The notes beneath the pieces are model-generated. The model did not search any database, was not told the origin of the DNA, and saw only the letters and a list, made by a program, of their open reading frames with translations. Shown in pieces: positions 26,120 to 34,964 of a DNA stretch of 64,000 bases. Within the stretch, counting starts at the first letter, position 1. Each line of letters begins with the position of its first letter. The position numbers and the translations under genes are program-made. The DNA is from Pseudochrobactrum saccharolyticum (GTDB lineage Bacteria; Pseudomonadota; Alphaproteobacteria; Rhizobiales; Rhizobiaceae): contig NZ_VZPG01000002.1 of assembly GCF_008801715.1 (NCBI RefSeq), forward strand, positions 434,001 to 498,000, written 5' to 3'.

Positions 26120-28519
26120 ATGACCGGATTGGCTCGCAGAATAGACCCTTCTTCTGACCGTAACAGCGGCTCAGGCAAACAAAAAAACCAGAAGGGCACA
26201 AAAAACAACAAGAGCTTTTCCGGTAAATCCAAAGTGAAGCCGCTCTCGGAAGCCTATCTTCCGACGAAGGAAGATATCCTCACTTTCATCACTGAAAATC
26301 CGGATCGCGCTGCCAAGCGTGATATCGCCAAGGCGTTCAATCTCAAGGGTGATGCCCGCATTTATCTCAAAGATATTTTGCGCGAACTGGCCGATGACGG
26401 ACAGGTGGAAAAGCGCGCCAAGAAACTGTCACGCCCGAATACCCTGCCTCCAATTGCTCCGCTGACCATTACCGGTCGCGACAGTGATGGCGGCCTGATT
26501 GCACGTCCGATTGAGTGGAATGGTGAAACAGCAGCGCCGCTGGTACTGCTGCACCGGACACACAAGGATAAAGGCCCGACAGTTGGTGTTGGCGATCAGG
26601 TTCTGGCGAAAATCTTTGCCAGCTCCGATAAAAGCGCCGCGCCCTATACCGGCCGCGTCATCAAAAAGCTGGAAAAACGCGATAATGCCGTGCTTGGTGT
26701 TTTGCGCCAGTTGCAGAGCGGCGAATACCGTCTTGAGCCGGTCAACCGCAAACAGAGTGAAATCAGCATTGATGCGCAACATCTGAACGGTGCTGAACCG
26801 GGTGATCTGGTTGAGGCGATCCCGCATCAAAAAAGCCGTTTTGGCCTGCCGCAGGGTAAGATTGAACAGGTGATCGGCTCAATCGGCAGTGAAAAAGCGC
26901 TGTCGATGATTGCGATTCACGAATATGAAATACCGCATATTTTCCCTGAAAGAGCGATTGAGCAGGCGGAAAATGCCAAGCCTGCAACAATGGCGCATCG
27001 TGAGGACTGGCGCTCACTGCCACTGGTCACCATCGATCCGGCTGACGCTAAAGATTATGACGATGCGGTTTTTGCCGAACCGGATACTGATCCGGCCAAT
27101 GAAGGCGGCTTTGTTATTGTCGTGGCGATTGCCGATGTCAGCCATTATGTACAGCACGGTTCCTCGCTTGACCATGAAGCACTGAAGCGCGGCAATTCGG
27201 TCTATTTCCCTGACCGCGTGGTGCCGATGCTGCCGGAACGCATCTCCAATGATTTATGCTCGCTGCGTGAAGGTGTTGACCGTCCGGCCATGGCAGTGCG
27301 CATTATCATCGGTGCAGATGGCCGCAAACGCTCGCACAGCTTCCACCGCATCATGATGCGCTCTATTGCCCGCCTCGCCTACCAGCAGGCACAGGCGGCC
27401 ATTGACGGCGCTCTGGATGAGAAGACCGAACGCGTTATTGATATCAGCCTGAAGCCGCTGTGGAAGGCCTATGCGGCGCTGAAAAAAGCCCGCGACAAGC
27501 GCGAGCCGCTGGAGCTTGATCTGCCGGAGAAGAAACTGATCCTCGACGATCAGGGACAGGTGCTGAAAGTTATCGTGCCTGACCGGCTCGATGCGCATAA
27601 GCTCATCGAAGAATTTATGATTCAGGCCAATGTCGCCGCCGCTGAAACATTGGAAGCAAAAAACCAGCCGCTGATCTATCGTATTCATGATCTGCCGTCG
27701 CTGACCAAGCAGGAATCCCTGCGTGACTTCCTCAAGACACTGGAAATCAGCCTTGCCCGCGGTGCGGAACTGCGCCCGAGTCAGTTCAACGGCATTCTGT
27801 CCCGCGTTCGGGGTACAGACCATGAAGAACTGGTCAATCAGGTGGTACTGCGCTCGCAAAGTCAGGCCGAATATAATACCGATAATATCGGCCATTTTGG
27901 TTTGAATCTGCGCCATTACGCGCATTTCACCTCGCCGATCCGCCGTTATGCTGACCTGATCGTGCATCGTGCGCTGATCCGCGCGCTCAATCTGGGACCC
28001 GATGGTCTGAGCAATGACGAGATTGGCGAATTGCCTGCCATTGCGCTCAGCATTTCCCAGACAGAGCGCCGCGCCATGCTGGCCGAGCGTGAAACGACAG
28101 ATCGTCTGATCGCCCATCATCTGGCCGAACAGGTTGGCAATGAGTTTCAGGCGCGTGTGCAGGGTGTGACCAAAGCCGGTCTGTTTGTGACCCTTGCGAC
28201 ATATGGTGCCGACGGCTTTATTCCCATTTCCACTTTGGGCCGGGAATATTATCACTATGATGAAGCCGGTCATTCTGTCGCCGGTGAAAGGTCTGGCAAA
28301 GGCTATCGTCTTGGCGACAGTGTGGAAGTACGGCTCGTTGAAGCGCAGCCGGTTGCCGGAGCACTGCGTTTTGAAATGCTGACAGAACCGCGTTTGCTGC
28401 CTGCATCCTTGCAATCGCACCACAAAGCTACCAAATTCAGCCGCAAGGCGGGGAAATCCCGCACCGGCGGTCCGGCCAGAGGCAAACCAGCCCATATTTC
28501 GCGTAAAAGCAAAAGATAA
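26120..28519 (+). CDS. rnr: Ribonuclease R
   Basis: A 799-residue 3'-5' exoribonuclease of the RNB family degrading structured RNA and rRNA. After a basic N-terminus (residues 1-45, Lys/Ser-rich) come a winged-helix segment (ENPDRAAKRDIAKAF), cold-shock domains, the RNB domain with catalytic DPADAKDYDDAV and YFPDRVVPMLPE, the helix HYAHFTSPIRRYADL, and a C-terminal S1 domain (TKAGLFVTLATYGADGF) with a Lys/Arg-rich tail. ATG 26120 is preceded by AAGG very close to the start; no better alternative is evident. Followed by the DUF983 gene 24 nt later. Confidence 0.96.
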   Translation: MTGLARRIDPSSDRNSGSGKQKNQKGTKNNKSFSGKSKVKPLSEAYLPTKEDILTFITENPDRAAKRDIAKAFNLKGDARIYLKDILRELADDGQVEKRAKKLSRPNTLPPIAPLTITGRDSDGGLIARPIEWNGETAAPLVLLHRTHKDKGPTVGVGDQVLAKIFASSDKSAAPYTGRVIKKLEKRDNAVLGVLRQLQSGEYRLEPVNRKQSEISIDAQHLNGAEPGDLVEAIPHQKSRFGLPQGKIEQVIGSIGSEKALSMIAIHEYEIPHIFPERAIEQAENAKPATMAHREDWRSLPLVTIDPADAKDYDDAVFAEPDTDPANEGGFVIVVAIADVSHYVQHGSSLDHEALKRGNSVYFPDRVVPMLPERISNDLCSLREGVDRPAMAVRIIIGADGRKRSHSFHRIMMRSIARLAYQQAQAAIDGALDEKTERVIDISLKPLWKAYAALKKARDKREPLELDLPEKKLILDDQGQVLKVIVPDRLDAHKLIEEFMIQANVAAAETLEAKNQPLIYRIHDLPSLTKQESLRDFLKTLEISLARGAELRPSQFNGILSRVRGTDHEELVNQVVLRSQSQAEYNTDNIGHFGLNLRHYAHFTSPIRRYADLIVHRALIRALNLGPDGLSNDEIGELPAIALSISQTERRAMLAERETTDRLIAHHLAEQVGNEFQARVQGVTKAGLFVTLATYGADGFIPISTLGREYYHYDEAGHSVAGERSGKGYRLGDSVEVRLVEAQPVAGALRFEMLTEPRLLPASLQSHHKATKFSRKAGKSRTGGPARGKPAHISRKSKR

Positions 28520-28543
28520 CCCCGACACAGGTATTGGGAGACG

Positions 28544-28999
28544 ATGATGAGCAGCGATCAGACCCTGACACAGACGGAAACGCAGGTTTTCGGCGGCGAG
28601 AAGACAAAACCCGCCCGCACCCCGCGCCCGTTGGGACAAGCCATGCAGCGCGGTTTTCTCTCCCGCTGCCCGCATTGCGGTGACGGCAAATTGTTCCGCT
28701 CCTTCCTGCGTCCGGTTGCTAATTGCTCTGTCTGTAATGAAGATTACACACCGCAGCGTGCCGATGATCTGCCTGCCTATCTGACCGTGCTGATTGTCGG
28801 CCACGTCGTCGTCGCGCTGTTCATGATGGTGGAAAATATGGGCGGCCTGTCACTCTGGGGGCATCTGGCTATCTGGGGGCCGGTGACCATTCTGATGTCA
28901 CTGGTGCTGCTGCAGCCGATCAAGGGTGCCACCATCGGCCTGCAATGGGCGCTTTATATGCATGGCTTTGATAAAGAAAGTCAGCAGGAATATATCTGA
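28544..28999 (+). CDS. DUF983 membrane protein
   Basis: A 151-residue protein of unknown function. A zinc-ribbon-like pair CPHCG ... CSVC lies at about residues 42-66, followed by two hydrophobic helices (LTVLIVGHVVVALFMMV and IWGPVTILMSLVLLQ) and a short cytoplasmic tail, the usual DUF983 layout. GGGAG precedes ATG; the second ATG (28547) is equally possible. It sits between rnr and the Nudix gene, separated by 24 and 5 nt, so all three are probably one operon. Confidence 0.9.
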   Translation: MMSSDQTLTQTETQVFGGEKTKPARTPRPLGQAMQRGFLSRCPHCGDGKLFRSFLRPVANCSVCNEDYTPQRADDLPAYLTVLIVGHVVVALFMMVENMGGLSLWGHLAIWGPVTILMSLVLLQPIKGATIGLQWALYMHGFDKESQQEYI

Positions 29000-29004
29000 C
29001 GCAA

Positions 29005-29814
29005 ATGTCAGGACATAAAACAGACCACGCTTTGCAGGATATGCACCGGCCGGATGATGCGGCAGCTTTGAGTAATCAGGGCACCGCAACATCCCGCATT
29101 ATACGGCCGCGTGATGCTGCCTCACTCATCCTTATCGACCGCAATGGCAATGAGCCGCGTATTCTCATGGGGCGCCGCGCCCGTGCGATGCATTTCATGC
29201 CGGATATGTTTGTCTTCCCTGGCGGCGGTACAGAAGCGCAGGACGGCAGAATTAATGCTGCCAACAGCCTCAGGCCGCAGGATGAAGCAAAATTGCTGGC
29301 AGGGCTTGGCAAACGTGCCAGTACACAACGCGCGCGTGCGCTTGCAATGACTGCAATACGCGAAACCTATGAGGAAACCGGCCTGCTGCTCGGTACGCCG
29401 CATGATGATGCGCAAACACATCCGTGGACAGGTTTTGCCCGCAGCAATCACCTGCCCGATTTATCGCAGCTGCGCTATGTGGCGCGCGCGATCACCCCGC
29501 CCGGTCATGTGCGCCGCTATGATGCGCGTTTCTTTGCCAGTTTTCTGGATGAAATCAGCCCGGAGCTCCCTGCCCGAAACAGTAATCCGGCTGACATAAG
29601 CGCTATAGAATCATCTGCTTATAATGAGCCGGAATTGTCTGATTTGAAATTTGTGAGCTTTTCCGAAGCTTTTAATCTCAATATTGCAGCGATTACGCGC
29701 ATTATTTTGCGGGATATCGAAAAACTCCTGCTCGAAGACAGGGATTTGTCCTCTATATATCCGGTTCCGTTCTATCGTAAACGGCATGGCCGTCATGTCC
29801 GTGAGGTGATTTAA
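29005..29814 (+). CDS. Nudix hydrolase
   Basis: A 269-residue protein with a Nudix box split by an insertion: the GGG of FPGGGTEAQ at about residue 72 and RETYEETGLLLG at about 116-127, with the glutamates of REXXEE retained. The fold therefore has an extended loop, as in the Nudix family with NUDT19/RNase-like long forms. Substrate unknown; likely a nucleoside diphosphate derivative or CoA. Starts 5 nt after the DUF983 gene and ends 5 nt before the MFS gene. Confidence 0.85.
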   Translation: MSGHKTDHALQDMHRPDDAAALSNQGTATSRIIRPRDAASLILIDRNGNEPRILMGRRARAMHFMPDMFVFPGGGTEAQDGRINAANSLRPQDEAKLLAGLGKRASTQRARALAMTAIRETYEETGLLLGTPHDDAQTHPWTGFARSNHLPDLSQLRYVARAITPPGHVRRYDARFFASFLDEISPELPARNSNPADISAIESSAYNEPELSDLKFVSFSEAFNLNIAAITRIILRDIEKLLLEDRDLSSIYPVPFYRKRHGRHVREVI

Positions 29815-29819
29815 GTTTC

Positions 29820-31013
29820 ATGCAGCAAGACCATCTTTCAACTGAACCCGCATCAGAGGTACTTCAACCAACGCAATGGCGCTCTCTTGGCGCAGCCATT
29901 GCCACGATCAGTGCCGTTGGTGCAGCGATCGGCCTTGGTATTCCGCTGCTGAGTGTGCTTCTGGAAAGCCGTGGCTATTCAGCCAGCACCATCGGTGCAA
30001 ATACGGCTGTTGCCGGTCTTGCATCGCTGTTCGGCGCAGCGCTATCCGCGCGTATCGGCTCCTATCTGGGCGTTGCACGCTCAATGATGCTGATGCTGTT
30101 CATCAGCGGTCTATCCTTCCTCGGTTTCTATCTGTTTCCGAATATTATTGCATGGTTTGCACTGCGCGTTTCCTTGCATTTCGCGCTCACAGTGCTGTTT
30201 GTGCTGTCTGAATATTGGGTCAATACCTCTGCCCCGCCTGCCAAACGCGGACTGGTGCTTGGTATATACGCGACATGTCTTTCACTCGGCTTCGCAGTCG
30301 GCCCGTGGCTGTTCTCAATCATCGGCAGCGGCGGCTTCATGCCATTTGGTATCGGTATCGTCATCATTGCGCTGGCAGCCTTCCCTGTCATGATTGCCAG
30401 TAAAGACAGCCCTGAATTTGAGGAAGGTGAACATGTTCCCTTCATGCCTTATATTTTCGCCGTTCCGGCAGCGACAATGGCGGTTTTCGTCTATGGTGCA
30501 GTGGAAACCGGCGGTTTTGCCCTGTTTCCGGTCTTTGGCACGCGTGTCGGCCTCAATGAAGGCGATGCCGCGCTGCTGCTGACTATGGTCGGTCTCGGCA
30601 ATGTGCTGATGCAGATTCCGCTCGGCCTCGTCTCCGACCGTATCGGTGACCGCCGTATTCTGCTGCTGATTTGTGCTATTATCGGTTTTGCCGGTATGGT
30701 GCTGCTGCCTTATGTTGTCAGCAACTGGTATCTGATGGCAGTTCTGCTACTGATCTGGGGCGGTGTGGTTGCCGGTCTTTACACTGTCGGCCTCGCCCAC
30801 CTTGGTTCGCAATTGCAGGGACGTGAGCTTGCTTCGGCCAATGCCGCGTTCATTTTCTGCTATGGCATCGGTATGCTGGCAGGCCCTCAGGCAGCCGGTG
30901 TCGGTATGGATTTGCTGGGAGCAACAGGTTTCCCGGTCACTTTATCACTCTTTTTTGCAGCATTTATCATAATTCTGCTTATCAGACTGGTAGTTCGTAA
31001 ACAGCGGGCTTGA
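29820..31013 (+). CDS. MFS transporter
   Basis: A 397-residue inner-membrane protein with about twelve hydrophobic segments. The loop-2/3 pattern SARIGSYLGVARSMML, the LVSDRIGDRRILLL motif between helices 8 and 9, and the central cytoplasmic loop around residue 195 (SKDSPEFEEGEH) are typical of the major facilitator superfamily. Substrate not assignable. It follows the Nudix gene after 5 nt and is followed by rpmG about 100 nt later. Confidence 0.9.
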   Translation: MQQDHLSTEPASEVLQPTQWRSLGAAIATISAVGAAIGLGIPLLSVLLESRGYSASTIGANTAVAGLASLFGAALSARIGSYLGVARSMMLMLFISGLSFLGFYLFPNIIAWFALRVSLHFALTVLFVLSEYWVNTSAPPAKRGLVLGIYATCLSLGFAVGPWLFSIIGSGGFMPFGIGIVIIALAAFPVMIASKDSPEFEEGEHVPFMPYIFAVPAATMAVFVYGAVETGGFALFPVFGTRVGLNEGDAALLLTMVGLGNVLMQIPLGLVSDRIGDRRILLLICAIIGFAGMVLLPYVVSNWYLMAVLLLIWGGVVAGLYTVGLAHLGSQLQGRELASANAAFIFCYGIGMLAGPQAAGVGMDLLGATGFPVTLSLFFAAFIIILLIRLVVRKQRA

Positions 31014-31114
31014 CTTTTCGGCGTGTATCCGTAGTGTCGCGCCAAATTCCCGCACCCGGATGAAATCGCCGGACAAGCAGGCGGTTTTATTATTTAAAAG
31101 AGCAGGATATCGTT

Positions 31115-31282
31115 ATGGCTAAGGCTACAACAATTAAAATCAAGCTGTTGTCGACCGCAGACACAGGCTTCTTCTACGTAACCAAGAAGAACAGCCGTAC
31201 AATGACTGAAAAAATGACAAAGCGTAAATACGACCCGGTTGCTAAGGCACACGTCGAATTCAAAGAAACCAAAATCAAATAA
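31115..31282 (+). CDS. rpmG: 50S ribosomal protein L33
   Basis: A 55-residue protein beginning [20 protein letters not shown] and ending [12 protein letters not shown], the standard alphaproteobacterial L33. It lacks the four zinc-binding cysteines of the C+ form, so it is the zinc-independent type. An A/G-rich stretch (AGCAGGA) precedes ATG. It is too short for many gene finders. A strong terminator follows. Confidence 0.97.
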   Translation: MAKATTIKIKLLSTADTGFFYVTKKNSRTMTEKMTKRKYDPVAKAHVEFKETKIK

Positions 31283-31302
31283 TTCTGGTTTCGGTTATTA
31301 AA

Positions 31303-31336
31303 AAAAACCCGGACTGTTATCAGCCCGGGTTTTTTG
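31303..31336. terminator. Bidirectional terminator after rpmG
   Basis: AAACCCGG / CCGGGTTT stem with T6 on the + side and A-run on the other, also serving the convergent VOC gene. Confidence 0.92.
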
Positions 31337-31386
31337 TTGTCTGAATGCAGAGCATTTCTGATTGGTAATTTGTGTCGAAACCGTAA

Positions 31387-31782
31387 TTAAGGCGCCCAAT
31401 CTGTCTGCTGCAAAACAATACGGTAACCGTCCGGATCTTCGAAAGTTACCCCTTTCTTGTCCCAATAGGGATTGAAGGCGCTCACAGGTACAAAGCCGGT
31501 CGCTTTCATACGCTCAACAGCATTTTCCCACTCGGCATGATCCGGCAAATAAAAAACCAGCAGATTCTCTTTGGTTGGTGCCTTACCGGCCTGATGCTTA
31601 TCGGTGCGTGTAAATGCAAAATGATAGGGCACATTTTCACGCCCCATAATGATCGCGTCAAAACCGTCATGATCCTGAAAACTATCAAGAACTGTCATTC
31701 CTAAACCATCCCGATAAAAGGGAAGCAGTGCATCCGGATTATCTGTCGGCCTTACAATGCGGAACGTAGGAATTTTCATCAT
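31387..31782 (-). CDS. VOC-family (glyoxalase/bleomycin-resistance fold) protein
   Basis: A 131-residue vicinal-oxygen-chelate protein. The PTFRIVRPTDNPDALLPFYRDGLGM opening, ENLLVFYLP and the closing FEDPDGYRIVLQQ give the paired beta-alpha-beta-beta-beta plan with the late Glu/Asp typical of metal or small-molecule binding. No specific activity can be named. It lies 27 nt after divK on the same strand, in the position where pleD normally stands in relatives. Confidence 0.85.
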   Translation of the reverse strand: MMKIPTFRIVRPTDNPDALLPFYRDGLGMTVLDSFQDHDGFDAIIMGRENVPYHFAFTRTDKHQAGKAPTKENLLVFYLPDHAEWENAVERMKATGFVPVSAFNPYWDKKGVTFEDPDGYRIVLQQTDWAP

Positions 31783-31809
31783 TCACCTCAGTTAGGCGAA
31801 ATCCTGTAA

Positions 31810-32181
31810 CTACAGGTCGCCGAGATAGGACTTGATCGTCTCAATAAAGCGCGGCACGGAGATCGGCTTGGAAATATAGGCCTCGCAACCGCCCTGACGA
31901 ATACGCTCTTCATCGCCCTTCATAGCAAAGGCTGTGACGGCAATAACCGGAATGGCTTTCAGGTCGTCATCTTCTTTCAGCCATTTTGTGACTTCAAGAC
32001 CGGAGACTTCTGGCAGCTGAATATCCATCAAAATCAGGTCGGGATGGTGGATTCGCGCCAGATCCATAGCTTCAAGACCATTGCGCGTACGGATGGTTTC
32101 ATAACCGCTGGCTTCAATCAGATCGCGGAAAAGCTTCATATTCAGCTCATTATCTTCAACGATCATTACTTTTTTGGTCAT
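31810..32181 (-). CDS. divK: Cell-cycle single-domain response regulator DivK
   Basis: A 123-residue CheY-like receiver that relays phosphate between the PleC/DivJ-type histidine kinases and controls CtrA activity and polar development. The acidic pocket residues (E9-D10), the phospho-acceptor D53 in [11 protein letters not shown]83-type Thr in IAVTAFA and the Lys of SKPI are all present. No output domain. Length matches DivK of Caulobacter and Brucella. In relatives pleD lies directly downstream; here a VOC gene occupies that place. Confidence 0.93.
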   Translation of the reverse strand: MTKKVMIVEDNELNMKLFRDLIEASGYETIRTRNGLEAMDLARIHHPDLILMDIQLPEVSGLEVTKWLKEDDDLKAIPVIAVTAFAMKGDEERIRQGGCEAYISKPISVPRFIETIKSYLGDL

Positions 32182-32416
32182 GAAAAAATACCTTATTACT
32201 CAGAACATTGTCTGAATATATCCGCGTGCTGGCCGCAGCATTTCGTAGTTTTCGGCTCACGTCAATTACCACGCACGGGTACAGCACACAGAGACCATGA
32301 TTATTCCAACCCCATCAGCATAGCATTGAACAATGACCAAAATGCTCCTAAACAGCTTTCATACAGCTAAAGATGCAATTACAGTTGCCAAAACGTAAAA
32401 GCCAGCCGGATATAAA

Positions 32417-32716
32417 ATGTCAAAAACCATCTTGAATCAAAGCGATGCTGAAAATCTGGCCATTGAAGCTCTGGTCTTTCTGGCGCAGCAACCAGATCTG
32501 ATGAATCGCTTTTTGTCCCTCACCGGTATTGAAGTCTCATCTATCCGCGAAGCCGCAGGTGAACCGGCTTTTCTGACCGGTGTTTTGCAGTTCTATCTGG
32601 CGCATGAGCCAACGCTCATGCAGTTTTGTGAAGCCACCGGCCATAAGCCGGAGAGCATGAATCAGGCGCTGCGCTTTCTGCCGAACGGCGACAGTGCTTA
32701 CGACCAATCCATGTAA
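32417..32716 (+). CDS. DUF3572 domain protein
   Basis: A 99-residue protein matching the alphaproteobacterial DUF3572 pattern: AENLAIEALVFLAQQPDLMNRFLSLTGI at residues 12-39 and EPTLMQFCEATGHKPE near the C-terminus. No signal peptide. It is divergent from divK and lies just upstream of the pol IV gene, a neighbourhood I recall from other Rhizobiales. Function unknown. Confidence 0.85.
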   Translation: MSKTILNQSDAENLAIEALVFLAQQPDLMNRFLSLTGIEVSSIREAAGEPAFLTGVLQFYLAHEPTLMQFCEATGHKPESMNQALRFLPNGDSAYDQSM

Positions 32717-32793
32717 GTGTGACCTCCTGCATCGCTGCAGATTGTGTATAAAATTCGCTGGCGCTTGAAACCATCTGCCTGTATTGTGCAAAT

Positions 32794-32808
32794 GTTCTGC
32801 TTATGTTC
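32794..32808 (+). promoter_or_regulatory. LexA box upstream of DNA polymerase IV
   Basis: GTTC-TGCTTAT-GTTC, exact match to the alphaproteobacterial SOS box, ending 23 nt before the chosen start codon. Confidence 0.85.
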
Positions 32809-32831
32809 GGATCATGATACAGGTTTTTACG

Positions 32832-34178
32832 ATGGTCAACGGTGTTTCCGGTTATTTTGCTGAGGCCGATCCGCAGGCAGGTTTCTGCCGCGATTGCCTG
32901 ACTGTGCAGAAAAAACGCCGTAGTGAACCGAGACCACGCTGCAGCGCTTGCGGCAGCCCGCGTCTGGTACGTCATGAAGAGCTATATGATTTAAGCTTTG
33001 CACATATTGATTGCGATGCTTTTTACGCCTCCATTGAAAAACGCGACAATCCTGAACTGCGTGACAAGCCGGTGATTGTCGGCGGCGGCAAGCGTGGTGT
33101 GGTTTCTACCTGCTGCTATATTGCGCGTATTCACGGCGTGCGTTCTGCCATGCCGACCTTCAAAGCTATTGAGCTCTGCCCGCAGGCCATATTCGTTAAG
33201 CCGAATATGGAGAAATACCGCAAGGTCGGGCATCAGATTCGCCAAATGATGTTTGATCTCACGCCATTGGTCGAACCGCTTTCGATTGATGAGGCATTTC
33301 TGGATTTGCGCGGTACGGCCAAACTGCACCGTGCGCCGCCTGCTCTTGTGCTGGCAGAATTCGCCCGCCGGATTGAACAGGAAATCGGCATCACCGTTTC
33401 TGTCGGCTTGTCCTATTGCAAATTTCTGGCGAAACTTGCCTCAGACATGGAGAAGCCGCGTGGTTTCTCGGTGATCGGGGAAAAGGAAACACTGGATTTT
33501 CTGAAGCCTAAGCCGGTCGGTATGATCTGGGGTGTCGGCAAGGCGCTCAATGCCAAGCTCAATGCTGACGGTATTCAGACCATTGGACAGCTCCAGCAAA
33601 TGGAAGAATCTGCGCTGATGAAGTCCTATGGCGTGATGGGGCAGCGTCTCTACCGCCTCTCCCGCGGCATGGACACGCGCACAGTGCAGCCTGAAAGTGA
33701 GATGAAGAGCATCTCCAATGAAACCACGTTTGATATTGATATCGCCAAGGCTGAGGAATTGGTGCCGGTTCTGCGTGCACTATCGGAAAAAGTTGCCGGA
33801 CGGCTGAAACATGGCGAGATTGCCGGTCATACAGTGGTGCTGAAACTCAAAACCAAGGATTTCCAAAGCCGTACACGCAATCATCGTCTGAGCGATCCTA
33901 CGCAGCTTGCCGACAGGATTTTCCGCACCGGCCTTTATATGCTGCAAAAGGAAATTGACGGCACCAAATATCGTCTGCTCGGCATCGGCGTGACCGACCT
34001 CACCGATCCGGTAAAGGCTGATCCGCCGGATCTCGTGGATATCAAAGCCGGCAAGCGTGCGGCGGCTGAAACTGCCATTGATAAGCTACGCTCAAAATTC
34101 GGCTCGAAGACAGTGGAAACCGGCTATACATTCGGCAAAGGCAATCTCGCGCGACCGCAAACACCGTCAGACAAATAA
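32832..34178 (+). CDS. dinB: DNA polymerase IV with N-terminal zinc-binding region
   Basis: A translesion polymerase of about 448 residues. Before the palm is a CxxC-type region (FCRDCL ... CSACG) typical of Rhizobiales DinB. The catalytic palm shows [15 protein letters not shown] and [10 protein letters not shown], so both catalytic acidic sites are intact; [26 protein letters not shown] and a little-finger domain follow. I chose ATG 32832 because an in-frame TTG and ATG upstream lie within or directly at the LexA box. ATG 32814 remains possible. SOS induction is expected. Confidence 0.94.
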   Translation: MVNGVSGYFAEADPQAGFCRDCLTVQKKRRSEPRPRCSACGSPRLVRHEELYDLSFAHIDCDAFYASIEKRDNPELRDKPVIVGGGKRGVVSTCCYIARIHGVRSAMPTFKAIELCPQAIFVKPNMEKYRKVGHQIRQMMFDLTPLVEPLSIDEAFLDLRGTAKLHRAPPALVLAEFARRIEQEIGITVSVGLSYCKFLAKLASDMEKPRGFSVIGEKETLDFLKPKPVGMIWGVGKALNAKLNADGIQTIGQLQQMEESALMKSYGVMGQRLYRLSRGMDTRTVQPESEMKSISNETTFDIDIAKAEELVPVLRALSEKVAGRLKHGEIAGHTVVLKLKTKDFQSRTRNHRLSDPTQLADRIFRTGLYMLQKEIDGTKYRLLGIGVTDLTDPVKADPPDLVDIKAGKRAAAETAIDKLRSKFGSKTVETGYTFGKGNLARPQTPSDK

Positions 34179-34207
34179 ATGCACTCAGCTATTTGGAAGA
34201 TAAAACA

Positions 34208-34669
34208 ATGATTATCAGGCCTGCCCGATTGAGTGATGCTGAAGCCATGAGCCGCATTTTGACAGATATTATTGCAGTTACACAACGGCAGCGCCCGCAT
34301 GATCAGGATTTCGTGCGCGATACTTATATCAATAACCCGCATGGCATTCTGTGCAGCGTGGCAGAAGATGCAAATGGTGAGGTTTTGGGCTTCCAGTCGC
34401 TGATCCGCGCAGCTGAGGGCAATAAATACGGTGTTAGCGCAGGTTGGGGCATTATCGGCACACATGTCAGCCCGCGTGCTGCCAGACGTGGTGTCGGCAA
34501 GGCACTGTTTTCCGCAACAAAACTTGCTGCTGAAAATACAGGCCTGCAAAATATTGATGCGACTATCGGCGTGGATAATACCAACGGGCTTGCTTATTAT
34601 GACGCAATCGGTTTCCAAAGCTATCGCACCGGCGACAATACAATCTGCAAGCGTTTCAGCGTTTTCTGA
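34208..34669 (+). CDS. GNAT-family N-acetyltransferase
   Basis: A 153-residue acetyltransferase. The start MIIRPARLSDAEAMSRIL is typical, and the acetyl-CoA binding motif reads VSPRAARRGVGKALF followed by GLAYYDAIGFQSY (motif B). ATG 34208 is preceded by GGAAG; an upstream TTG would add five codons. Substrate unknown. It follows the pol IV gene closely, possibly by read-through. Confidence 0.85.
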   Translation: MIIRPARLSDAEAMSRILTDIIAVTQRQRPHDQDFVRDTYINNPHGILCSVAEDANGEVLGFQSLIRAAEGNKYGVSAGWGIIGTHVSPRAARRGVGKALFSATKLAAENTGLQNIDATIGVDNTNGLAYYDAIGFQSYRTGDNTICKRFSVF

Positions 34670-34728
34670 AACCGGCCGCATCCCGTTTTCCCACCGTTTT
34701 ATCAACGAATAAATTGCTAATAAAAGCC

Positions 34729-34757
34729 ATGTCATCATTTCTTCATGGAAGTGACAT
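34729..34757 (+). promoter_or_regulatory. Possible Pho box upstream of the phytase-like gene
   Basis: Three 7-mers spaced 11 bases apart (ATGTCAT, TCTTCAT, GTGACAT) resemble the CTGTCAT direct repeats bound by PhoB. Match to consensus is 6, 4 and 5 of 7, so this is weak. It lies about 210 nt before the start codon. Confidence 0.3.
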
Positions 34758-34964
34758 TTGTCTGAAACAGAGAACGGCGAAATCTCCCCTCAATGTCTGA
34801 ATCAAAAAGTGGCAGGCCATAGCGAAAATGGTGGTTTCGAGCACCGGAACGCAGCGTATATATAAGTACGTGAGTACCGGAAGCGTAGAAATTGCCATTT
34901 GCAGCAAGGCATGGCGGCTTTTGGATCAGAGATCCAGAATTTTATCCAACATTCGGGGATATTC

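Noticed and set aside
27254-28804. A 516-codon open frame antisense to rnr
   Set aside because: It is the mirror frame of a well-supported RNase R gene; the translation shows no family resemblance and is rich in residues expected from antisense of coding sequence.
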